From Phlyctochytrium arcticum (taxonomy: Eukaryota > Chytridiomycota > Chytridiomycetes > Chytridiales > Chytridiaceae), in assembly GCA_025602905.1 (NCBI GenBank), contig JAHLKI010000009.1:372001-436000 (forward strand): DNA of 64,000 nucleotides. Direction: 5' to 3'. Positions within the stretch are counted from its first letter, which is position 1; every line of letters starts with the position of its first letter. Of this stretch, positions 32,988-42,040 are shown piece by piece. The translations under genes were made by a program, and so were the position numbers. The notes under the pieces were generated by a model that worked only from the letters and a program-made list of their open reading frames with translations, was not told where the DNA came from and ran no database searches.

Positions 32988-34138
32988 ATGGACAATGATG
33001 AAGATGAAGTAGCCAGATACTGGAAACCTATCAAAAGACAACATTACAATCAATTACTCGACATGTACAGTAACAAGGGGGCGCTGATGGGAAGGGATCG
33101 GCTGTATTTTCTTTATAAGCAGAGATACCCCACCTCCAAACTTAGTCAAAGAACGTTGCTTGAGGAATTTCTCAAAAAACAGACGATGTACCAACGTTTC
33201 TCTAGACCGCATAGTCAGCGTGGAATGGTGAGGCCAATCTTGTCAAAAGAGGAGCGCGGCGTTGTTGCTTTGCTTCAATCCATGATCGACGATCATGTAG
33301 AGATCAAATCGATCCAGAGCGACAACGGTACAGAAAATGTTGGTAGAGAAACTCAGGACTTCGCGGAGGAACATGGTATTATCTGGAGGACAAGCAAACA
33401 CATTCTCCATGGAGTAATGGCCAGGTCGAGAGGATGAATTCAACAATAAAAAGGGCATTATACATGGGAGCTAATCACAATAAAAACTGGGTAGAAATTT
33501 TGCCAAATGTGATTCAATCAATCAACAGCACCATCTCATTTGGTGCAGGTAAGATGGCAAGGACGTCGCAGTATATCAAGGACAACGCTGAAGAAATAGC
33601 GGAAGCTCAGAGGAAAGATAGAAACAAGGGTAGCTCTAACAAGTTACAGACTTTCAAGATTGGTGACCACGTTCGTCGCAACATCACTCTGAAGGACACT
33701 GGTCTCCTGAAAAGAGCAAGGACTGGGTACTTTGGTTCAAAGATATACAGAGTAGTCGATAGTAGAATACCAAGCAAGCATGCTCAACACCAAGATAATT
33801 ATAAATTACTTGACATAGACAGCGACGTTGAACTAAGTGGCTTGTTTGCGGCCTACGTGTTAAGGAAGGTCCCCGAGGGAACACAAGACGTAGCTGCCCC
33901 GCCCGCAGCTCAACCAGCAGCACAAGATGACGACAATGATGATGATGAAGACGATGATGTTTATGAGGTGGAGCGAATACTGGACTCTAAAATCAAACGA
34001 GTCAATGGTTGCAGAATCAAGCAATGTTTAGTGGAATGGAAGGGTTATCCAATCTCAGAAGCTGCTTGGGAAGAAAAGTCTCAATTTGTGCAAGATGAAA
34101 GAGGAGTATTTGATGAATACGAACGGAATATAGAGTAG
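32988..34138 (+). pseudogene. Chromodomain integrase, catalytically deleted (right arm)
   Basis: Mirror of 17702-18852. It has the same ~42-residue loss of the first catalytic Asp and the same one-base deletion; the chromodomain is intact. Confidence 0.8.
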
Positions 34139-34143
34139 TCAAA

Positions 34144-34390
34144 TTATGCCTTTGTTTTCTTTGCTGGAGCTTTTCGAGGTACTTTAAACTTCACTGGAGG
34201 CTCTTTGAACGTTTCTTTGAATGATTCTTTCAGTATATCAAGGTCCACATCCACCTCCAACACATTGACAAAAGATTCATCAATGTGCTGGATCTTCTTT
34301 ACTGATTCGCAATTTATCCTTGCGCTTTACAATATCAGCAAAGATATCTATAATACGTTCTTTTTGATCACAAAATGGATCATCACAAAT
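34144..34390 (-). pseudogene. Small conserved PLV-family protein, frameshifted (right arm)
   Basis: Mirror of 17450-17696. Confidence 0.55.
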
Positions 34391-34464
34391 AAAAAAAACC
34401 CCTCATTGTTATTTATACTAGAACATTAAAAATAAAATAGTGTGAAAATACAATTAGTAAAAGT

Positions 34465-35328
34465 ATGTCATTTGAAAAACGAAAAAAAACAGCCAAGACT
34501 TCACTTGAACAGTATTATACAAAAAAAGAACTAATTGATTCAATTGTGACGGATGAACTGGTGCAGTTACACATTAAGAACAATATTGAGTGGTTCATTG
34601 CTTCATCTGGCGCAGATGGTTCCCTTGAATTCAAATTAAGGAAAATTCTACCAAATATCACATATGTCTTGTATGACCTGTATCCGCCAGATGATACATA
34701 TTCCAGTGTAATTGTAAAGGATTTCCTACAGACAACAAATGAACCTAACATGAAAAATATTGCAATTGGTTTCAACCTGCCTTATGGTGTACTCTGTAAG
34801 TTATCTATCGAGTTTATCCGACATGCTGTGAAGATCTATGATCCAAGTCTTATCTGTATGATACTTCCACACGCCGCTACTTGTGCTAGATATGATGGAT
34901 TCAAACTGTCCTATAGGAGACTTGTCCCTGCGAAATCCTTTTACAAGTTTGGAACAAACAAAGTATTCAACTATGATGCGTTCTGGTCTATCTTTGAGAC
35001 AGGCAAACCATCACCTATACAAAAACTTGACACTTGCATTCCAGAATATGGTATTCTTGGCATACATGTGTTGAAAACACGTTCCATGTTATCAAAGAAC
35101 ATCCTGTTAATTGGAAGATATTACAGACAGTTTAGGTGGTACTGGCTGACAGATAGTAAGTTTGATCATATCCCCTCTCACATTGACTACATTGCAATCT
35201 ACCTTGAAGAGGGTGTTGGTGAAGAGCAGGTCAACAAGATTGCCGCTAAGATCATGGAATATAGGAAAGATGTTGTCTTTTACAAAAGAAGCATATGTAT
35301 ACAAGATGTAGTGAGATCAATGGAGTAG
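34465..35328 (+). CDS. Class I (adenine-type) methyltransferase-like protein, right arm
   Basis: Mirror of 16512-17375, 287 residues, intact. It differs from the left copy by one codon (DLYPPDD here, DLYSPDD there; C at 34684). The divergent NLPYG in place of NPP(Y/F)G is shared by both copies. Confidence 0.5.
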   Translation: MSFEKRKKTAKTSLEQYYTKKELIDSIVTDELVQLHIKNNIEWFIASSGADGSLEFKLRKILPNITYVLYDLYPPDDTYSSVIVKDFLQTTNEPNMKNIAIGFNLPYGVLCKLSIEFIRHAVKIYDPSLICMILPHAATCARYDGFKLSYRRLVPAKSFYKFGTNKVFNYDAFWSIFETGKPSPIQKLDTCIPEYGILGIHVLKTRSMLSKNILLIGRYYRQFRWYWLTDSKFDHIPSHIDYIAIYLEEGVGEEQVNKIAAKIMEYRKDVVFYKRSICIQDVVRSME

Positions 35329-35377
35329 GTAGAATAAAAAGAGATTCAGGTAGCGTTTTGAGGGGAAGAGAGAAATT

Positions 35378-35840
35378 TGTGTGGGTGTCCAGGGCAGAGT
35401 TTAGAGTTTCAACTTGACCCTGTGAATATGATGTGGGGTAAGACATTTTAAAAATTGAGGGTCAAGTTGAGTTCCAACTTTGCCCTGACGAGATTCGTGT
35501 GGGGAGAGAAAATCCTTATTGAAATTCGTGTGGGGTGACAAAGTGGTAAGAATTCAGGGCAGAGTTGAGCTGTAATTTTGTGCATTGAGAGAATCAATGT
35601 AGTATAGGTGGTGGTGACCTGACCACCTTTAAAAAAAAGAAAAGATTAAATTGACTTTAGTATCAACTCTGCCCTAAAAAAAAGCAACACTCTTCCCCAT
35701 ACGATTCAAAATCTTGAATTTCGTTCCCCACACGATTTTCGACAGGGCAAAGTTAGGGCAGAGTTGGTATTCAACTTGACCCTGATGTGTCCCCCCCACA
35801 AATTTCGAATATTTTCCAGGGCAAAGTTGTCCCCACTCGA
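35378..35840. repeat. Iteron-like GGGCARAGTTG array, right arm
   Basis: Mirror of 16000-16465, between the methyltransferase stop and the terminal repeats. Confidence 0.75.
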
Positions 35841-35891
35841 TTTAGTATGATACAAAGAGAGCAACGGTGTAACAAGTAAGATTCGAGTATT

Positions 35892-35926
35892 CAGGGGCAC
35901 TTTTGAAAAAGTGAAAGTGCCCCTAA
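35892..35926. repeat. Hairpin AGGGGCACTTT/AAAGTGCCCCT, right arm
   Basis: Mirror of 15914-15948, immediately inside the 93-bp repeats. Confidence 0.8.
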
Positions 35927-35974
35927 AAATGTTAGTATTGGGTTGTGTTGTATTGATATGAGGATAAGTCAATT

Positions 35975-36340
35975 ATATAAAAGGGTGTACATCAATTAGT
36001 GAAAAAAGGGCTGAGAGAATATGGATTTGAGTATTCATCAATTAGAGGAAGTTGCGAAAAATCAATTATAAAAAAGGTTGTACATCAATTAGTAAAAAAA
36101 GGGCTGAGAGAATATGGATTTGAGTATTCATCAATTAGAGGAATTTGCGAAAAATCAATTATAAAAAAGGGTGTACATCAATTAGTAAAAACAAGGCTGA
36201 GAGAATATGGATTTGAGTATTCATCAATTAGAGGAATTTGCGAAAAATCAATTATAAAAATGGATGTACATCAATTAGTAAAAAAAGGGCTGACAGAATA
36301 TGGATTCGAGTATTCATCGAATACAAAAAAAGCGTGCATC
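35975..36340 (+). repeat. 93-bp tandem repeats, right arm (four units)
   Basis: Four units encode, if translated, variants of LREYGFEYSSIRGICEKSI. Two more units than the left arm account for 186 of the 189 bp length difference between arms. A TAA interrupts the first partial unit and no ATG precedes, so coding is unlikely. Confidence 0.8.
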
Positions 36341-36518
36341 ACAATAAAATTTGAATCACAATAAAACGGGCGAGATTTTATTAGAGTATTGTCAGTAAGG
36401 TGTATTCATGACTTAGAGAGTAAGAGAACCAAAAGGAAGCAAATACGAGTGTTTGAGAAGCGAATTAGAATCAAGAAGAAGATAACAAGAGTAAACGAGA
36501 CAATATAAGAGCGATGAC

Positions 36519-36646
36519 TGGCGTTACCACTACCCTTGGGTCTTGATTAGCGCATTTGCACTATTGGTTCTTGAATTTGTCACTATTGGGTCTTGAATAG
36601 CGCATTTGCACTATTGGTTCTTGAATAGTACCTCGCCACTATAACA
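36519..36646. repeat. Right terminal inverted repeat with CACTATTGG units
   Basis: Complement of 15383-15510, ending CACTATAACA at 36646. It differs from the left end by a small indel near 36527 (CACTACCCTTGGG against CACTATTGGG). Confidence 0.85.
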
Positions 36647-36651
36647 ACGAA
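36647..36651. repeat. Target-site duplication, right copy (ACGAA)
   Basis: Matches 15378-15382, directly abutting the CTATAACA terminus. Confidence 0.8.
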
Positions 36652-37241
36652 TCTCAGGTGGGTAGATCTGACGGGGTGGCTGGTGTTCTATCTAGTTGGA
36701 AGAGCATGTTGGGTGAGGTGTCTTGATCAACCATCTTCAGATGTTGCTCAATCAAACACCAGAGTGATGTCAGTTTCACCAAATTCATTGTTACTGTCAA
36801 GCAATTGCAAATCCGTATTTGCTCCGAGTCATATCTACAACGTTTCTCAAACGTTGTGAATTTGGCTGTTCTTGGCTTCGTCAGGGCTTTGCATCACCCC
36901 TGGCATCACAAGAATGTTGCAATTGGCCGGGGATCGTTCAATCCACATAAAAACATACGGACTGGGCAATGTATGGATAGAGCCTAGTAGCGCAAGGAAT
37001 TGCGCAGATGGCGGAAAAGTCGGTTTGCAATCAACTCTCAAGTCGGGCCAGGCGGCATTAATTCATGCGCTGCTTTCGTGGAGGCCAGCAATCCTATAAC
37101 TGATCGCTCTCTCATACGCGTACATTCTGTCCGCTCCTCAAATCCCACATGGCCTCGACTCTCGGAGCAACATACAGAGTAGCTGGGCAATGTTTTGAAA
37201 AAAAAAGGATTGCGCTTCTGGATAATATTTGAGAAGTGAGA
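36652..37241. other. Flank, no gene seen
   Basis: Short overlapping ORFs only; nothing supportable between the composite element and the SAP-like gene. Confidence 0.4.
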
Positions 37242-38014
37242 CTAGATGACACGTTGTTGGTACATATGATGCCCAATGGCTTGTGCAACCGCCATCCTAC
37301 GGGCGTTGTCGTTCGCGGCCGTGATACCATAGCCCTGGCAGTAGGCTGTTAACTGGGCACGGTCCAGACTATGCAAATCGCCCGGTGTATGGATGGGGGG
37401 GGAGGTTGTGCTAATCACCCGTCAGACAAATATTCCCTAACGGTCACAAATGACACATACCGGTGAGGAGATGGGGTGCCATCTCCCGCAGACCGATTGG
37501 CGGCCTACGCAAAACATCCATTCAATTACGCATTGCAGCCGTTGTAAGAGAATGTCCTTACCACACAGGCCAGCCGCTCAACCATAATTAGGCGCTCCTG
37601 CATACGGTCCAATCGCCCAGTAATAGGGACCATGGCGGTGGCCATGGCGGGTGCAAACCAAGGGGGTGCCATTTCTGTAGGAACACAATTAGCACTGATA
37701 CACGGAAAGGAAAATGAGTCTGTTACTCACCCCCTTCGGCAACCCGCATTGCCAGGCGCATGCGCTTGACCGCAATGTCGCCTACTTGCTCCATAGGCAC
37801 AGCACCCTCGCCTTTCAAAGAAAGCAGTGTTACGGAATGCACTTTGTACTAGCCGAACAACTTCAAACTTACGTTGCCGTTTGACACCAAAGGCCTCCCA
37901 TACGGTAGCCTGACCCACATTTTCCAGAGTTGGGGGATCCGCAGGAAGCGGTACAGCAGGGGGCTGGGGTTCGGGTTCAGGATCAATTGAAGGAAAAGTG
38001 ATTTCGTTGGACAT
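37242..38014 (-). CDS. Small five-exon protein with SAP-like C-terminus
   Basis: Exons 38014-37873, 37811-37731, 37674-37562, 37504-37461 and 37410-37242, all with GT-AG introns, splice to 549 bp (182 residues) in one frame. It has a Pro-rich N-terminus (PEPEPQPPAVPLP), a basic-amphipathic segment (IAVKRMRLAMRVAE), a helix GRLDRMQERLIMVERLA, and a C-terminal LHSLDRAQLTAYCQGYGI...ARRMAVAQAI. The last is the helix-loop-helix pattern of SAP DNA-binding domains. No known family beyond that. A TATA-like TATATA lies upstream near 38160. It lies 0.6 kb from the Fanzor remnant and is transcribed in the same direction, but no link is shown. Confidence 0.6.
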
Positions 38015-38560
38015 GGCGATGGAGTGCTGTTTATATGATTGCTTGAGACTAATAGCCGTAATACAAAGACAAAGCCAACTTACGGTAGTGTCAAATGAAA
38101 GACAATGCGTCCCTCACAAGCGTTGGGAAGCTAGGAAAGAGCCTGCTCGAAGGGGCCCGTCTTTATATACATGTCGTCCTCACTGACAGATCGGCAGTGA
38201 CAGGATCTTGACTGACAGGTGGAACTCTGGATGCCACTGTTGTCAGAAATTTTCTCCTGATTACCGTCCTCTTTTGCCGGGTGCAGCTGCAATTACGCGA
38301 CCTTCCAGATCTGCTTCCAGATCAGATCTGATCAGCCTGAAGGTCCGATGAAAAGTCTGGAAGGTTTCGAGTATTTTCGCTGAACCAGGACTGGCATACC
38401 GTTATGTTACAGCTCTTTTCCCCGTATTGCATAGTATATAAAACAACATCTAGACAATATGTACACTATGTGTCAATCTATACTAGTACTACAGCCGGTT
38501 CAGCCTAATCTGCCGGCCAGCACTAAACGATTTGAGAAGGGAACAGTATGGGGTTTTCGC

Positions 38561-38587
38561 GGGGGGGGGGGGGGGGGGGGGGGGGGG
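38561..38587. repeat. 27-bp poly-G run
   Basis: Uninterrupted G tract (G-quadruplex-capable) just after the end of the Fanzor frame. Confidence 0.95.
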
Positions 38588-39105
38588 TCATTGTCCAAAT
38601 GTTTTGTTCATGTGGAGAAATATGGCACGGATATTGCGGGCAGCATTAACATGCCGGTTCCAAAACTGGTGGCGGCAAATGTCTTGGCAAACTTTGATGC
38701 CCCAATGTGGGGAACTGTCCTTCAGGATATCAGCTACACAAAGGGAACATACAATCGATGTCCTATACACATCAATCATAATGAGCGACACTTCCCCTTC
38801 AACCGACGCTGTAGTTGCTTGGTGCCGGGTTTAGAAGTATAGCTGCGGGAATTGTATTGGAATCCGCCGTCCCCAAGGGCAACAATGGTCCGGGTGTCAT
38901 TCTTGGTGATCTCCTTGACGAGCTTTTCCCACGCGGATTCCTTGCAGATATAGCTGTCGAATCTGAGACGTCTCCATCAGCTTTGGCCGTAGAATCCGAG
39001 TAATGTCTCCATGTTGCGAAGCGCCACCTGCAAGTAGGTCAAGTAGTTGGTCAGGCTCGAGACTTTTGCTGATGGCATGTCAACTCTATCTAGTGGATGG
39101 CCGGG
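38588..39105 (-). pseudogene. Fanzor (eukaryotic TnpB-like RuvC nuclease) C-terminal remnant
   Basis: Minus-strand frames in order: YLTYLQVALRNMETLLGFYG (about 39035-38976), LRFDSYICKESAWEKLV then TIVALGDGGFQYNS (about 38960-38870), DVYRTSIVCSLC (about 38773-38738) and GIKVC...WNRHVNAARNIRAIF ending at 38588. The Zn-ribbon CxxC pairs and the NAARNI helix are the signature of the RuvC-III region of Fanzor/TnpB RNA-guided nucleases. The catalytic Asp usually in NRDVNAARNI is His, and the usual DE(Y/F)RTS Glu is Val. At least two frameshifts occur. The N-terminal part is not found up to the copia insertion at 39170 or on its far side. A dead copy. Confidence 0.7.
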
Positions 39106-39164
39106 TTTGATCTTCTCAGTTCATCCAAAGTTCATTTTAGGTGCGCTGCATTTTGACATGAAGA

Positions 39165-39169
39165 ACACA
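39165..39169. repeat. Copia target-site duplication, left (ACACA)
   Basis: ACACA precedes the left LTR and recurs at 44095-44099 after the right LTR. Confidence 0.75.
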
Positions 39170-39408
39170 TATTGTGATGTGGCCTGGCAGCAGTGGAAGT
39201 GACATGTCAGATTAGTTTGCGCAGTTGATTGCCAAATGTAGTTATATTAGCGGTCAAAGTTGTGTCCCAGTTGTGTACATATAGAGTCGATGCCAGACCT
39301 CTGTTTGAGAGGTTGGACCTTACAATACATAGCGTGTGAACTACCTTGCGCGAACGAGAACGTGTGGTGCCATCCATCCATCCATCCATCAAGAGGATTA
39401 TCACGTTA
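39170..39408 (+). repeat. Left LTR of Ty1/copia element
   Basis: 239 bp from TATTGTGATG to CACGTTA, nearly identical to 43840-44094. Imperfect inverted ends TATTGTGAT/ATCACGTTA. A CATC microsatellite lies near the 3' end. Confidence 0.85.
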
Positions 39409-39493
39409 GGTTATGAAACCCTGTGTTTAGTCACACGCAAGAAAGAGAGAGAGCTCAGCTAAGGATCCCAAGAAGAATCTATCGCCAAGAAGA

Positions 39494-42040
39494 ATGACTA
39501 CCAGTAGCAGAAAGTCTGCTCGAATCAACCCGTCAGTGTGCGGCACTGAGGATGAGACAAGTAGTCAAGTTGCGCCAGAGGGCAGCACATCAGTGAGTGG
39601 ATACATTGCGCCAGAGGGCGGCAATATGAGACGACGAGAGAGCGGCGGACTCGATCAGTTTTATGACGCAGGTGCCTATAATCAAGAAGATCATTGGCGA
39701 ACTTGAGAATTGCCTAGAGCGAATGGAAGACGAGATGTCACAACTGAAAGAATTGATACAACAGTTAGTGGTTCAGGGTCAAGAAACCCAAGGGAGGAAT
39801 GGCGCTAGAGAGCGACACGAAGATGGCTATCAGGAGACAGGAAATATCTTGCCACTTTGGACACGAGGAGGAACCACAACAGGTTCAGTTGCATCCATGA
39901 CATTGCAAGTCGCAACGCACAATTCCCTACTGAGATCAACCTGTAACGCTGTGAAAACGTACGAAGGAAATATCCATGCACCCCACACCCTATTTGAGTT
40001 CATACGGAAAGTTGAACTTTATTTCCGTGTTGTGGATCTGGAGGACGAAGGGCAAATTATATTCGTAACAAGCAAGCTTACTGGGACGGCTGATGTCTGG
40101 TGGAATAGTCTACAGGAGCGCGATGATGCAGAAAATGTTGAGAGCTGGTCGGATATGAAGGACCGTATGCTAACACGGTCAGATTGTGCGCAGTAAGCTC
40201 GACAAGCTTCAACAAAAGACAACAGTCGTCACCTACAACGATGCATTTGACAAGTTGGTCATGCAAGTACCCAAGATGACACTGGATGAACAAAAGCATC
40301 ATTACCTCCGTGGTCTGGACAAGAGAATCAGAGAACTCGTCAATACTCACGGTGGCAACTTAGAAGACATTGAGGCATTAAAGTCAGCCAAGATGACGCG
40401 CAAATTGTCGACAAACCCCATCGCAAGGAACAGTCAGTAGAAGCGCATAACACTCAGCTGCACGGCGGTTCTGGGCATGGTCGAGGTCGCGGCAAGAGAG
40501 GTCGACGTGGTGGATTTAGCCAACGACAAAGTAGAGGATGCTACGTTTGCCAGGAAGATCACTTTGCCAGAGATTGTCCCGAGTTCAAAGCGTTCAAAGA
40601 ACAGAAAGGCGGATATGATAATGCCGAGGCCAATCATACCCAAGTGGAAGCAAACTTAACGCTTGCCACTCATCGAAAATCTTCCTACTCAATTGCTGTG
40701 GACTCAGCCTCAACTGCACACATCATGAAGGACAAGTTCCTAGTGGAAGACTTTAAGCCACTCAAGGAACCCATACCAATCGCCGCAGGAAAAGTTGGGA
40801 GCACACCATCCATGGCAATTGGAGTTGGTAGTCTTACTGTTCATAACCCGAAAGATCCCAAGAAGAAAATCAAATTTACCAACGTACTTTATGCCCCTGA
40901 GTACCCCAGAAATTTGATATCTACTCAGCAACTATCTGATGGAGTTGGATCTTGTTTTGCCGGAAATGACTCGCCTGATTCTGGACTTTATCTTACCAAG
41001 ACAAAAGAGAAGTTGCTTGATGTAAGAGTACATCAAAACTTGCCATTCCTAGTTGGATATACCAAGTTTGATCCAGAAGCATATACTTCGGAAATCACTC
41101 CGGAAAGGATGGACAGTGCAATGCAGAAATCAGTGGCCAAGGAAATGTTGGTGAAAGAGAGGACCGGAAGGTTGTTAAACTTCAAACATATCACCTACGC
41201 TTCGGGCACCCAGGGATCAAAGCGCTTGAAAAGGCAAATTCAACTTATGGCTTAGGACTCAAGGTCTACACAATAGAACAGCATAAGGCATCCTGCGTGG
41301 GTTGTCATTTTGGAAAAGGGCACAGATTACCGTTCAACAACGTCAATGGGAGACCAGCGAAGGACTTATTAGAGAGAATCCCTACCGACTTGTTGCAAGT
41401 TGATCTTGCTTCTCTGGGAGAGAAATTTTATATCGTGACGTTCATTGACGAATGGTCAAGATATCCAAGTATTTATTTACTCAAAACAAAAGACAAAACA
41501 ACAGCAAATTGGCGAAGCTACAAGGCATATGTAGAGCAATTACACGGCAAGAAGATTAAGGAGTTACGATGCGATAACGGTGGTGAGTATATGAACAAGG
41601 AGTTGCTTCAAGAGGCAGAGGCCGAAGGAATTCAAGCCATACCTACTCAACCATATTCACCGCAACAAAATGTGATCTCGGAGAAGTACAACCGCACCCT
41701 ATTGAATCAAACTAGAGCCATCATTCATCACCATGGAATGCCGCTCAAGTTGTGGGGGGAGGTTGCAGTCACGGTGAATTATTTACAACGGAGAACGCCA
41801 AGTAGAGTGATCGACTATGACACGCCCTTTGAGAGATTCTTTGGTAGAAAACCAAAAATTCACCATCTGCGAGTGCTTTGGAGTGAATGTTTTGTTCATG
41901 TCCCCGTTGCCCACCGAACTCGACCAAAGAAATTAGCCAAGCGGGCCGATGGACCATTTCGACTAATTGGATATTCCCATGCAAAGCAGCTCACGTATTG
42001 TTTATATGACGAAGAAACTGAAGAAGTGTCCGCGATGTGA
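39494..42040 (+). pseudogene. Copia gag-protease-integrase, frameshifted
   Basis: Gag frames: 39494-39706, 39663-40196, 40186-40440. A zinc knuckle CYVCQEDHFARDC lies at about 40533-40571. Protease active site VDSASTAH at about 40699. Integrase 41297-42040 has its catalytic residues in LLQVDLAS, RCDNGGEY and NVISEKYNRTL. The breaks fall between and within domains, so no full polyprotein can be made as sequenced. Confidence 0.85.

Larger units (their letters stand above)
15383..36646. mobile_element. 21.3-kb palindromic composite Polinton-like element (PLV-2 inverted dimer with cargo)
   Basis: Starts TGTTATAGTGGCGAGG and ends with its complement, flanked by ACGAA on both sides. Left arm 15383-24310 and right arm 27530-36646 are inverted copies in which x pairs with 51840-x through the core. 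Observed differences are few: A/G at 17156 vs 34684, a difference at 17398 vs 34442, two extra 93-bp repeat units in the right arm, and a small terminal indel. Each arm has about 5.3 kb of PLV-2 (terminus to a truncated charged-protein gene) and about 3.65 kb of non-viral DNA. A 3219-bp unique spacer (24311-27529) lies between. Both element ends are the same integrase-proximal PLV terminus, and no MCP or polymerase gene is present. Confidence 0.85.

Noticed and set aside
35975..36340. CRISPR-like array
   Set aside because: Contiguous 93-bp tandem units without unique spacers, in a eukaryotic mobile element.
35999..36364. 121-codon ORF made of 31-residue repeats as a protein gene
   Set aside because: It starts at GTG inside a repeat, an upstream unit has a stop, and the copy number differs between arms; treated as a tandem repeat.
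15383..36646. Palindrome explained purely as an assembly or sequencing fold-back artefact
   Set aside because: Target duplication on both outer flanks, a unique 3.2-kb spacer and arm-specific differences argue against it, though only reads can exclude it.
38459..38842. Plus-strand ORFs running through the poly-G tract
   Set aside because: They are the antisense of the Fanzor remnant; the poly-Gly run is an effect of the G tract.
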